Positions 9,254 through 16,930 of a stretch of DNA of 64,000 nucleotides are shown piece after piece. Under the pieces are notes generated by a model. It saw only the letters and a program-made list of their open reading frames with translations, was not told where the DNA came from and did no database searches. The translations under genes were made by a program, and so were the position numbers. This stretch comes from a virus. Numbering within the stretch: position 1 is the stretch's first letter; each line of letters opens with the position of its first letter. The stretch lies in the IMG/VR virus record IMGVR_UViG_3300017969_000006, positions 35,772 to 99,771 of that record; one strand, 5' to 3'.

Positions 9254-9260
9254 AAAGCCG

Positions 9261-9276
9261 TAAAACCTAGGTTTTA
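9261..9276. repeat. 16-bp perfect palindrome
   Basis: taaaacctaggtttta is a perfect inverted repeat without a loop, 11 bases after the tube stop codon and 7 bases before the strong hairpin in the direction of transcription. It could be a protein-binding site or, as RNA, a short AU-rich hairpin. Function unknown. Confidence 0.6.
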
Positions 9277-9287
9277 TCGAGTTTTTA

Positions 9288-9752
9288 TCAGGATGCAGAG
9301 TTCACATTCTGAATAGCAAACGTCAGAGCGAAAGTCGCCGGAGCGCCAGATGACGAGTCACCCTCAGGCTCCGTGATTCCGACAAGCAGAGCGTTCGAGT
9401 AGACGCGGTCGGTGCCGATCACCTCGATGTCGCAGTCGTACGTTTTCACGTTGACGTTGTAGTACGCCTGACCGACGAGCGGACGCAACTGGGCCAACTT
9501 GCGGGCAAGACCGGCGGCTCCGTCACTCTCGGTGTAGTCATCGTCGTAATGAGCGGTGAGCGTAATGTCACCAATCTCGAACGGCGCGCAAAGAACCGTA
9601 GGGAACTTCGCTCCACCTTCATAGATTTTCTCAACCGACGCCGTGATCTCACCGCCGGACACCTGAGCGAAACGAAAGCCCTCCCACTTGGGGTGGTTCG
9701 TATCAACTGGTGCGATATCGGCGAGGATCTGTCGCTGTGAAGTTTTGGCCAT
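9288..9752 (-). CDS. Tail tube protein
   Basis: 154 residues, mostly beta strands (GEITASVEKIYEGG, DITLTAHYDDDY, YYNVNVKTYDCDIEVIG, PATFALTFAIQNV). These fit the phage T4 gp19-like tube fold, which stacks in hexameric rings inside the sheath. It directly follows the sheath gene (17-base gap), the usual sheath-tube order of contractile tails. Length is typical. Confidence 0.78.
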   Translation of the reverse strand: MAKTSQRQILADIAPVDTNHPKWEGFRFAQVSGGEITASVEKIYEGGAKFPTVLCAPFEIGDITLTAHYDDDYTESDGAAGLARKLAQLRPLVGQAYYNVNVKTYDCDIEVIGTDRVYSNALLVGITEPEGDSSSGAPATFALTFAIQNVNSAS

Positions 9753-9769
9753 CTGTCATTCTCCCTTGG

Positions 9770-11248
9770 TCAGACAACCGAGTTGGTCAGGTTGCTCTTA
9801 ACGATGTCGACTTCGATCTTGTCGCCGACACTCGACACGCGGATACCGACCTTGGCCTTGATAAGACCATCAGCCAACTGGGTAACAGGGTTGAGCGACG
9901 TATCGCACTTAACCGTGTATCCATAGTCGATCCGCTTGCCGTTTGCGTCGAACGCCTCATAAAGGGCGCCGGCGAGACGAAGAGGTTCAAGCACAGCGAT
10001 GAGTTTCGCCTCAACGCTGGCAAAAATGTTGTTACGTCCGTCGATGACGCTGAAGAGAAGATCTTCAAGCGTGCGATTGGCCTCGACAACCACGTGGTTG
10101 ACAAGATCCTGCGCCGTCATGTAACGGAAGTTGCTGGTGTCCGACGAGAGCGAACGAGCGCCATAGATGCGAATCGTGTTATTGATCGTGCGAATGGCGT
10201 TCACGTGTGCTTCGTCCAGTGCATCTCCCGCCGACTTGTCGAGAGCAAACTCGATTCCGTTGACGTAGCGTGCGTTCGAGATGATGCCTGCGCCGGGCTG
10301 CTGAGGTCCAACCTGATTGTGTGCGCGGGAGCGAACACCGGCAGCGTAGCCAAGCGGTGGAATCAGACGGTTGATGCCCGGAGTGGAAGTTGGAACATAA
10401 ACCCACGGGTAAAACACCGCAGCATGCTCACCATTAGCAGCACCGAGCGCTTCCGACCTGCCGTTAGCACCAGCAGTCACTGCGGTGGTACCAGCCGGAT
10501 AGTGATGGATGCTCATACGGTTGTTGGTGTTCGCGTGGGCGATAAGCGCGTCACGGACGACAGCGGAAGTTGTCTCTGGGCACCCAACAACGCCAGTTCC
10601 AAAAGAATTGAGGAACAAGTCGAGAGCAGCCGAGTACTGGTTGTCACCGGGGGCTCCACCGTCGCTCACCACTGAATTGTCAGCGTTCGTGGTCGGGAAC
10701 GCAGTTGAAGCAACTGGAGCGGGCATCAACGTGCCGGTGATTTCCGCCGTCACATATCGAGAAGCAATAGCGCTCGTGTTGATGCGTCCGACCATCTGAG
10801 CAAGCGACAAACAGTCACCAGTGTTGTACACCATGGTGCCTTCCCAATAAAGGCGAAGAGCCGAACTGTTTGCAGCAACACCGATGACGACTTCGTAATT
10901 GAGATCGTCTACCCATGTTCCCGGACCGTTGGCGGTAAGTTGCAATGCCGAATCAGCGTTGACATCATCGAGTTCGATGTACGAAGTGACTGGGTTGGCG
11001 CCAGTGACTCGAGCGACGTAACACTGGGTGCCGCCCTCCTCGAAGAATGCTTTAACGGTGTCATGCAGGTAGCCGTTTGAGACGTATCCGCCGTAGAGGG
11101 CCTCGTACTCTTCCATGCTGTTGACTTTTGAGGCCTGATCGGCAGGACCACGCTCGGTGATACCTGCAAAAAAAGCCTGTGACGATTCGCGAGTGGTGTT
11201 CCCGGTAGGGCCACTTCGCACTGCTGTTGAAATTACGACTCCCGGCAT
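9770..11248 (-). CDS. Contractile tail sheath protein
   Basis: 492 residues. It starts MPGVVISTAVRSGP and continues FFAGITERGPADQASKVNSMEEYEALYGGY, the classic N-terminal segment of sheath proteins. It has a jelly-like middle with AHANTNNRMSIHHYP and a C-terminal domain with NAIRTINNTIRIYGARSLSSD. The C-terminal end (KVGIRVSSVGDKIEVDIVKSN) is the conserved strand that donates to neighbouring subunits. The sheath contracts to drive the tube through the envelope. AAGGGAAG lies before the start, and a TACAAT box lies 45 bases further up. Confidence 0.92.
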   Translation of the reverse strand: MPGVVISTAVRSGPTGNTTRESSQAFFAGITERGPADQASKVNSMEEYEALYGGYVSNGYLHDTVKAFFEEGGTQCYVARVTGANPVTSYIELDDVNADSALQLTANGPGTWVDDLNYEVVIGVAANSSALRLYWEGTMVYNTGDCLSLAQMVGRINTSAIASRYVTAEITGTLMPAPVASTAFPTTNADNSVVSDGGAPGDNQYSAALDLFLNSFGTGVVGCPETTSAVVRDALIAHANTNNRMSIHHYPAGTTAVTAGANGRSEALGAANGEHAAVFYPWVYVPTSTPGINRLIPPLGYAAGVRSRAHNQVGPQQPGAGIISNARYVNGIEFALDKSAGDALDEAHVNAIRTINNTIRIYGARSLSSDTSNFRYMTAQDLVNHVVVEANRTLEDLLFSVIDGRNNIFASVEAKLIAVLEPLRLAGALYEAFDANGKRIDYGYTVKCDTSLNPVTQLADGLIKAKVGIRVSSVGDKIEVDIVKSNLTNSVV

Positions 11249-11299
11249 AGGATTCTTCCCTTTTCTTGCGTCGGACGGTCACTTGTAAGTGTAATCACA

Positions 11300-11305
11300 A
11301 TTGTA
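11300..11305 (-). promoter_or_regulatory. Candidate -10 box (TACAAT) upstream of the sheath gene
   Basis: TACAAT on the minus strand, in the 100-base gap before the sheath gene, would give a ~45-base leader. No good -35 hexamer at 16-18 bases. The same hexamer occurs in four other gene-start gaps of this window, which is the main support. Confidence 0.4.
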
Positions 11306-11348
11306 CAGAACACTTATTCGTTTCCTTGCAACTGCTTTGTATAGGATA

Positions 11349-11765
11349 TCAGACCTCATCTTCCGATGAGTTGACATTTTCGGGTTCTTCCACCTTCTCC
11401 TCGACTTCGGGCGCTGCCTCTTCAGCGGTCTCCTCTTTGGGAGATTCTGCTGATTCATCGGACACCACTTCCTCGACGGGATCAGTTTTGGTTTTGGAGG
11501 GAGATTTCTTTGGCTTTGAAGGAGCATCCACACTGGTTTCGTCGATAGCGACGTCGCCGCGCTCAACAGCGGCCTTCAGGGTTGCGTCCTGCTTTTTAAG
11601 GCGACCCCAAGAACGTGCTGGCATGACCTGACCTTCATCGTTGATCATTACGCTGTAGGAGCGAAGGCTGTGGACACCAACTCCACCGTCCACTTTGGCC
11701 ATCGCTGCTTCTGAGCGTGTGCAAACTTCGAAATGATTTCCAGACATGTGTAGAGTATACCTCAC
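11349..11765 (-). CDS. Unknown protein with acidic C-terminal tail
   Basis: 138 residues from the GTG at 11765, which overlaps the previous stop (GTGA); an ATG at 11747 is an alternative. Residues 1-~75 look folded (CTRSEAAMAKVDGG, SYSVMINDEGQVMPARSW). Residues ~80-138 are a disordered Lys/Pro then Glu-rich tail. It lies between the head-tail connector genes and the sheath, a place often taken by small neck or tail-completion proteins. I recognise no family. Confidence 0.55.
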   Translation of the reverse strand: MRYTLHMSGNHFEVCTRSEAAMAKVDGGVGVHSLRSYSVMINDEGQVMPARSWGRLKKQDATLKAAVERGDVAIDETSVDAPSKPKKSPSKTKTDPVEEVVSDESAESPKEETAEEAAPEVEEKVEEPENVNSSEDEV

Positions 11766-12025
11766 TTACCTTTTAGAAGACGTCCAGTTTTACCGAACGA
11801 CGCCAATGTTTTCAAGAACTTTTTTTCCAGACCGTCTACGATTCTCGGGTTATCTTTTGACACGAGCCAGATTTCGTGTCGTTTCGTTTTGCATGAATGG
11901 TCACAGATTTCAAAGTTGTCTATACCGCTGCAAGCGACGACAACTTTGTCCTTTGTGTCATAGCCAAACGCATAAACATCAGACACGCCGTTATTCAATT
12001 TAATACAACAACCACAATTACTCAT
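11762..12025 (-). CDS. Small Cys-containing unknown protein
   Basis: 87 residues. The N-terminus has CGCC at residues 4-7 and two further Cys/His groups (CSGIDNFEICDHSC), so a bound metal ion is possible. The C-terminus is Lys-rich. It overlaps the tail terminator-like gene by 4 bases and the next gene by 4 bases, so it is part of the same operon. Function unknown. Confidence 0.5.
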   Translation of the reverse strand: MSNCGCCIKLNNGVSDVYAFGYDTKDKVVVACSGIDNFEICDHSCKTKRHEIWLVSKDNPRIVDGLEKKFLKTLASFGKTGRLLKGK

Positions 12026-12630
12026 AACTCAATGCTTTCCGTAGATCCCATTCCTCTAATAACCGTTTCGATATCGAACTCACCGACCTCACCCAAAGGC
12101 TCGCGCATCACAATCTCATTAATTGACAAGTCGTAACCCAAATACGAGCCAGCAAGCATTCGATCACCCTTCAATACAGTGAGGTCCGAGAACTGCTCCT
12201 GAATTGTTCCCTCATCAACGAGAACTTGGAAAGTTTCCCGAGGATCGGTTGCCCTCAAACATGGGCGGTCAAGCAACGCTGAACGCACGACCGTAGTCAG
12301 ACGGTCTCTCATGGTCGTGGCCTCTTCAGACCCAGCATCACGTACCCAAATGTATGTTCGCATCTGATACGTGACCCGATACTCGGGATGACTCCGATCA
12401 AAACCAATTCGCTCAAAGTTCGATGTCGAGATAGCCACCGTAATCAGGGTCGGCCACGAATCCAAAGCAATTGGTTCGTAAGTCAAATACTTGCGGGGAT
12501 CAGGCAGTAGATAGTCATCTAAATTCCATCCGTTACGATACGAAACCAATCGAGTCGGAAGATCGAACTTGAGATACTCGTTTACATACTGTTTGGCGAA
12601 ATGTGCGCCATGCATCAAATCAATTGCCAT
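12022..12630 (-). CDS. Tail terminator / completion-like protein
   Basis: 202 residues with an alternating strand-helix pattern. The segments ALDSWPTLITVAIS, YQMRTYIWVRDAGSEEAT and DRLTTVVRSALLDRP recall tail terminator and gpU-type neck proteins, which cap the tail and join it to the head. It follows a virion-morphogenesis protein in the usual connector order. Assignment rests on this pattern and on gene order. It might instead be another neck protein. Confidence 0.55.
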   Translation of the reverse strand: MAIDLMHGAHFAKQYVNEYLKFDLPTRLVSYRNGWNLDDYLLPDPRKYLTYEPIALDSWPTLITVAISTSNFERIGFDRSHPEYRVTYQMRTYIWVRDAGSEEATTMRDRLTTVVRSALLDRPCLRATDPRETFQVLVDEGTIQEQFSDLTVLKGDRMLAGSYLGYDLSINEIVMREPLGEVGEFDIETVIRGMGSTESIEL

Positions 12631-12636
12631 AAACCA

Positions 12637-13098
12637 TCACCCGTCCACGTCGCCGTCTTTAATGTATTTAGCGGTTTTCTCTGCCCACTCGCGAGAGAAA
12701 TTCATCGGCTCATACACAACTTCACGTTTCGGCATCTTCGTAGTGCCGTACTGATGGAATTTAGCATACTTAATACCATTACCAAAAGTAGCCTCTTTAT
12801 CTCGAATCTCACTATCTGTACCACGCAGTTCACTGAGGCTTCGAAACAAGCGTCCACTCTGAACCATGGGCGGAGCACCGGGAAAATGAACAGATTTCCA
12901 AGATGCATACTCTGCATCGAGAGGCCGCCAACCGCCAGCAGCCAAGCCGTTGTCAAGGAAGTTTTGACGCCAGTCTCGCTGAAGTTGACGCCTCATGGCA
13001 CGAAACACCGGTTTGAAATTATCTGCGCGATGCATCATCCCGCGAAGGTCAGAACGAGTGCCGTCGTCCTCCCACTCAACATCAAAAAGAAGTGCCAC
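12637..13098 (-). CDS. Virion morphogenesis / neck protein (Mu gpG- or HK97 gp10-like)
   Basis: 153 residues. FRAMRRQLQRDWRQNFLDNG...GGWRPLDAEYASWK followed by PPMVQSGRLFRSLSEL and KYAKFHQYGT is the recognisable order of phage virion morphogenesis proteins: helix, W-x-P-L, L-x-x-S-G-x-L, then the strand with A-x-x-H-Q-x-G. These proteins connect the head to the tail. Two bases separate it from the upstream connector gene. Confidence 0.75.
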   Translation of the reverse strand: MALLFDVEWEDDGTRSDLRGMMHRADNFKPVFRAMRRQLQRDWRQNFLDNGLAAGGWRPLDAEYASWKSVHFPGAPPMVQSGRLFRSLSELRGTDSEIRDKEATFGNGIKYAKFHQYGTTKMPKREVVYEPMNFSREWAEKTAKYIKDGDVDG

Positions 13099-13100
13099 GG

Positions 13101-13724
13101 CTATGACACCTGAACGCGTCGATACCTCTTGACCGCCATCAATTCTTTTTCAAGAAAACCGGTTTCCATCGGCGCAACATTTCGTGGTTCCAAATCCTTG
13201 ACACCGACAACGTCGTCATGCATGTTTTGCATTTCACGAGTGGCAGCACGCAAAATCATCAACTTGAACATTTTGATGTCGTTGCCCGCCAAACCAGCGT
13301 CGTATGTGACTTCAACAATGTCATCCGCCCAACCACGGAAAAGATCCATCCCGTATCTGCGAACAACAAAATCACGATCCTCAGTCAAAGTTTCCCATTC
13401 CTGAAAACGTGGCTTCAACCTGACCTGAGAAACGGAGACAACCGGTGAATTGCGCAAATAAATCGTTGCAGGTGGCTGGGCATAAGTGATCGGATTCATC
13501 GTTGTATCTAGTGATGTGTTGTAGAAAAACGACGACATCGGAACGCCAACATGGTTTGCTGGAAGTTTGTATTCCTCGGTAAAAGTTCCAACCTCGATAG
13601 GTCGATTTAAGTACGCCTCGAGTTCGCTTTGCAATCCACCAAGCACCATTTCAGCGGCGTCCTCTTGACGCAGCGAAAAGGATATATCCATGTAATTTTT
13701 GAGATCAGCGATAGAAACAAGCAC
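13101..13724 (-). CDS. Head-tail connector protein (gp6-like)
   Basis: 207 residues from the GTG at 13724, chosen because GAAGGGGG lies 5 bases before it and because the frame upstream overlaps a separate small gene. The N-terminal helical part (SIADLKNYMDISFSLRQEDAAEMVLGGLQSELEAYLNRP) is typical of phage head-tail connectors of the gp6/gp15 group. The C-terminal part contains the beta insertion (VEVTYDAGLAGND) and a final helix. It probably forms the ring beneath the portal. Confidence 0.68.
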   Translation of the reverse strand: MLVSIADLKNYMDISFSLRQEDAAEMVLGGLQSELEAYLNRPIEVGTFTEEYKLPANHVGVPMSSFFYNTSLDTTMNPITYAQPPATIYLRNSPVVSVSQVRLKPRFQEWETLTEDRDFVVRRYGMDLFRGWADDIVEVTYDAGLAGNDIKMFKLMILRAATREMQNMHDDVVGVKDLEPRNVAPMETGFLEKELMAVKRYRRVQVS

Positions 13725-13740
13725 CAAGGCCCCCTTCGAA

Positions 13741-13908
13741 TTAGCCTCGGCGACGACGGCCGCGTTCGCGAATAATGTCACGAATCGTTTCGTCACGACG
13801 CCTGCGACCAACAAGACGACCGACGCCCTGCGCACCAGATCTAATCAAACGACGAAGAGTGCCCGGCCTACGGACGGTCTCATCTCCTGTTCTACCGGGT
13901 ACAGCCAT
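13741..13908 (-). CDS. Small Arg-rich protein
   Basis: 55 residues (MAVPGRTGDETVRRPG... ending RERGRRRRG) starting at 13908. A perfect AAGGAG lies about 6 bases upstream. About a third of the residues are Arg. It lies between a ParB-like gene and the connector gene. A nucleic-acid or capsid-interior binding role is possible but nothing shows it directly. The good ribosome site makes it a real gene. Confidence 0.6.
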   Translation of the reverse strand: MAVPGRTGDETVRRPGTLRRLIRSGAQGVGRLVGRRRRDETIRDIIRERGRRRRG

Positions 13909-13972
13909 GTCAATCTCCTTAAGGTGATGACATAAGTGTAGCACCAGAACACGTGCGTTTTTAAGAAAAATA

Positions 13973-14521
13973 CTAGCGATCTGGGCCCGGAGGTGGTTCA
14001 ACTAGAGCGCCACCGGCGTCAACTGTTCCCGCAGGAGCCTCAACCGGAACCCACGCACGAGAATACTGATGGTTTTTTACGTTTCGGCTTTTCAGAATCG
14101 TTCCATCTAGCATCAACTCGAGTTCATCGCCGCGCATCGACCACTGGCGATTGAAATCTTCTGCCTTAAACACACCAGAGCGTTTCAGGGTGCGGACAAT
14201 GTTTGACAACTTTTTAGCAACGATGCTTCCACGGCCTCGATTGAGTTGAATATGAAGCGCCATTGCCTCAACCTCAGATATGTCTAAAGAACGCACGGGA
14301 ACAACGTCAAACTTCTCTCGCAGGTGTTTATTCCCTTGAATCAACATGACCCTCTGAGACCCATCAATGATTTGTTTCGTTGAAGAACGAATAACTATTG
14401 GAGTTAGCAGTCCGTAATCTCCAAGCGAGGAGGCCAAGGTCAGCAGATCCGGCCGAAGAATATGGGTGGCGTTCCATGTTGGAACAACAAGTTCATCAAT
14501 TTCCATGTACTCAAGCATCAT
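13973..14521 (-). CDS. ParB/sulfiredoxin-fold protein (IbrB-like)
   Basis: 182 residues. The N-terminal half (ILRPDLLTLASSLGDYGLLTPIVIR...QIIDGSQRVMLI) is the ParB-type domain, with I-D-G-S-Q-R replacing the usual G-E-R-R motif. The C-terminal half is helical with a Pro-rich end. It overlaps the PAPS-reductase-like gene by 11 bases. Such neighbours recall the IbrA/IbrB (YbdN/YbdM) pairs of enterobacteria and phages, where the role is still unclear. It is not a partition protein in this context, since I see no ParA. Confidence 0.65.
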   Translation of the reverse strand: MMLEYMEIDELVVPTWNATHILRPDLLTLASSLGDYGLLTPIVIRSSTKQIIDGSQRVMLIQGNKHLREKFDVVPVRSLDISEVEAMALHIQLNRGRGSIVAKKLSNIVRTLKRSGVFKAEDFNRQWSMRGDELELMLDGTILKSRNVKNHQYSRAWVPVEAPAGTVDAGGALVEPPPGPDR

Positions 14522-15638
14522 TATCCTCGCTCAACTTTTCCAGTGCTTTACGGCGAAGAGTATCCGCCCTTGTTTTTGGCCCAACAGGTGACGCCGCCAA
14601 CGTGGTCAACTCGTTCAACAGCAAGTTGCGAATCAGCCAGTTCAGTGGATATGAATACGGATCGGCAGCGTGCTTCTTCCTGAATTCAGCAACGAAGGCT
14701 CTCGCCCTAGTTTGCTTCGTCGGGCCTATCATGAAAGTGCCCACTACGTCTTTGACGCCGTCCCAACCACGAGACGCAAACTTTTCAATGACCTGTTCGA
14801 TGTCATACTCTGGCCACCATCTACGTTGAGCATCGATGTATGGGAAGCATTCGTAGAGCCTGTCGTAGAACTCCGGTTCTGTCGCAACAAGATCCCCAAT
14901 ACGTCGAATGGCAACGGAGTGTAAGGGAATACCAACCCGCGTGTTTGATCCTGTAAGTGCGGCAAGATCATAATATTCGCAATACGGTGCACCATGTTCC
15001 TCAGAGATGAATTTGAATACATCATCGGTATTCCAGTCATAGATGACCTTCGCGAATTTAAGTGGAACACCGCTCTTCAGTCGGTACGGCTTCACAATGT
15101 AGTTCTCGTGGAGTTTCTGAACACATGACCTGTAACGAATCATGGATTCCGATGCTCGAACACCGGTAATAAAAGCGGTCGAACCCTTTTTCCCCTGCAT
15201 GGTGTAATAGTCAACAGATTCCGGAAGGCTTTTGCTGTGATCTAGGCCAAACGAGTAACCGGTAATCGCATCATCCGGCATCTCGCGAACAAGACGACCC
15301 TCTGAGCGTCGTTGATCACCCCACAAAATGACAGACTGCCGGCGACCCAAAACCCAAACCTCAGCACCATAAGGCAGGCAATACCACTCCATGTCGACCC
15401 AGTCAAAATTCTTGACCATGTTGACATAGTCAATGACTACGGGTGAGACCATTTCCTCGTCACGAAAAATAACTTTCACAGGGCCGAGGCCACGCTCTTC
15501 GTGAATTTCTTTGGCCAAATACAAGACTGCTGTTGAGTCTTTTCCCCCAGAAAATTGGACGCAAACGGTATCGAACGAATCATAGATATGGCGAATTCGT
15601 TCACGCGCAGCATCGACAACGCTGATGTCTAGAAACAT
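14511..15638 (-). CDS. PAPS-reductase-family ATP-pyrophosphatase (IbrA-like)
   Basis: 375 residues. The start at 15638 (MFLDISVVDAARERI) is chosen because it follows the previous stop by 11 bases and has AGAGG before it; an open frame continues upstream but overlaps the previous gene. VCVQFSGGKDSTAVLYLA is the PP-loop (SGGKDS) of the phosphoadenosine phosphosulfate reductase / DndC superfamily. RSCVQKLHENYIVKPY and VIYDWNTDDVFKFI are further family segments. It could adenylate or sulfur-transfer to a target. With the ParB-like partner next door it resembles IbrA. Confidence 0.75.
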   Translation of the reverse strand: MFLDISVVDAARERIRHIYDSFDTVCVQFSGGKDSTAVLYLAKEIHEERGLGPVKVIFRDEEMVSPVVIDYVNMVKNFDWVDMEWYCLPYGAEVWVLGRRQSVILWGDQRRSEGRLVREMPDDAITGYSFGLDHSKSLPESVDYYTMQGKKGSTAFITGVRASESMIRYRSCVQKLHENYIVKPYRLKSGVPLKFAKVIYDWNTDDVFKFISEEHGAPYCEYYDLAALTGSNTRVGIPLHSVAIRRIGDLVATEPEFYDRLYECFPYIDAQRRWWPEYDIEQVIEKFASRGWDGVKDVVGTFMIGPTKQTRARAFVAEFRKKHAADPYSYPLNWLIRNLLLNELTTLAASPVGPKTRADTLRRKALEKLSEDNDA

Positions 15639-15649
15639 CCTCTGACGTG

Positions 15650-16264
15650 TCACAACTTGCCTCGCTTGATCTTGCCTCGCTTGATGTCGTATGCGAGTTT
15701 GGTTTGAGTTGGCTTGGTAAACGGCGCAGGGTGCCTGAAAATACCAAGGTACAGGGCTTCCCATCGTTCCTGTGTTTCAATTCGAATCCAGTTCCCCCTA
15801 ATCAGAGGTGAGGGATAAGGTGCTCGCCCAAGCATCTCGTTGATCTCAACAACTGTGTATCCCTTGTCGCGGATTCGCTGTGCGATTTTTTTGCTGTAAG
15901 AGGAACGCACCAGTTGCTTGGGGCCGAAATTGTCTGGTCGAACCCGCAAGATCTTGCTTTCCGTTTCTCGCCAAACCATCTTGGATTTCCCGGAACGGAT
16001 TTTTTTGAGCGTTGCTTCATGTATGCCTGACCGTATTGCAACAGCGTTGATGCTAACCCCATGTTCCTTCAGGTAAAGCAAATGTCGTTGAGCAACGCCC
16101 GGATCAACCGAACGACTCGGCGGCTCAGGCCCAATCCCCTGCTTGAATCGTCGATGCAGACGCATACGCTCACGATTGTAGGTTCTGTGTGCGATTACGC
16201 ATGCCTCACACTTGCAACCCCTTGAATACCCGGCGTGCTCTCCGTGGCGTATCGGTTTGCTCAT
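15650..16264 (-). CDS. Actinophage-type zinc/HTH DNA-binding protein
   Basis: 204 residues. The N-terminus (HGEHAGYSRGCKCEACVIAHRTYNR) is the H-x-G...Y-x-x-G-C-x-C-x-x-C motif common in actinobacterial phage and mobile-element proteins and probably binds zinc. Residues ~60-90 (HGVSINAVAIRSGIHEATLKKIRSG) form a helix-turn-helix. A second HTH-like stretch lies near GYTVVEINEMLG. The C-terminus is Lys-rich. It probably binds DNA. It may regulate the nucleotide-metabolism genes around it. Confidence 0.62.
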   Translation of the reverse strand: MSKPIRHGEHAGYSRGCKCEACVIAHRTYNRERMRLHRRFKQGIGPEPPSRSVDPGVAQRHLLYLKEHGVSINAVAIRSGIHEATLKKIRSGKSKMVWRETESKILRVRPDNFGPKQLVRSSYSKKIAQRIRDKGYTVVEINEMLGRAPYPSPLIRGNWIRIETQERWEALYLGIFRHPAPFTKPTQTKLAYDIKRGKIKRGKL

Positions 16265-16929
16265 GGGGAAACTCTACCGTGGGCCTCCCAAGCGTCAAAC
16301 GTCACCGGCATTTTTTCTTTGAATGAATACTCAATCGCGCCGGCATAATCCCGGATTTCCCTTTGAGCGGTAGAATCCGTACGCAAAGAGAGGAAGTTCA
16401 TAAGCGCCCTAGCGTTTACAGTCCAGTAAAACTCCGTGAATGTTGACACCGGGAGTACCGTTCTGGCAATTTCCTTCGCAACTCCCCGCTCAAGCAAATA
16501 GTTGTATGTTCTAAACGCCGCCTGATTCGACTGATTGATCACCTCGGAGACCTGCTCAGCCAACTCGTCATCAAGAGGTTCAAAAGTATAACTCCCCGGT
16601 TTACCCGTCTGCTTTCGACAATATTCTCCGACAGGCACATACCCAGCATTGTCCAAGCGGGTATACCGACCAGAAATTTCATTGAACGAACCAATGCGGT
16701 GCCGGAACCATTCGCGGGCGACAAAAATTGGACACTTGACGTGGAACCGAAATGAGTTGTGCTCGAAAGGCGTCCCATGACGCTCCCTCATCAGAAAATT
16801 AATGAGCCCCTCATCAGCATCACCCATGACCTCTCGCCTATCCCCAAAAGAAACTCTGGCGGCATTGACAACAGACAGATCATCAGCCATCGAATCGTCA
16901 AGTCGAACAAAACCATGTTCATGAATCAT
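16261..16929 (-). CDS. thyX: Flavin-dependent thymidylate synthase
   Basis: 222 residues from ATG 16929 (MIHEHGFVRLDDSMADDL), one base after the preceding gene's stop codon. The ThyX signature is RHRIGSFNEISGRYTRL (RHRxxSxNExSxRY). HGTPFEHNSFRFHVKCPIFV upstream and VLPVSTFTEFYWTVNARALMNFL downstream complete the FAD and dUMP sites. The enzyme makes dTMP from dUMP with FAD, NADPH and methylene-tetrahydrofolate. It works with the dCMP deaminase two genes upstream, which supplies dUMP. Confidence 0.95.
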   Translation of the reverse strand: MIHEHGFVRLDDSMADDLSVVNAARVSFGDRREVMGDADEGLINFLMRERHGTPFEHNSFRFHVKCPIFVAREWFRHRIGSFNEISGRYTRLDNAGYVPVGEYCRKQTGKPGSYTFEPLDDELAEQVSEVINQSNQAAFRTYNYLLERGVAKEIARTVLPVSTFTEFYWTVNARALMNFLSLRTDSTAQREIRDYAGAIEYSFKEKMPVTFDAWEAHGRVSP

Positions 16930-16930
16930 C

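Noticed and set aside
9710-10675. 321-residue open frame on the plus strand, opposite the sheath gene
   Set aside because: Antisense to a clear sheath gene; composition (Arg, Val, Asp) fits a shadow frame, and no domain is visible.
13725-13835. N-terminal extension of the connector protein up to 13835
   Set aside because: It overlaps the Arg-rich 55-residue gene, which has a better ribosome site; the GTG at 13724 has its own good site.
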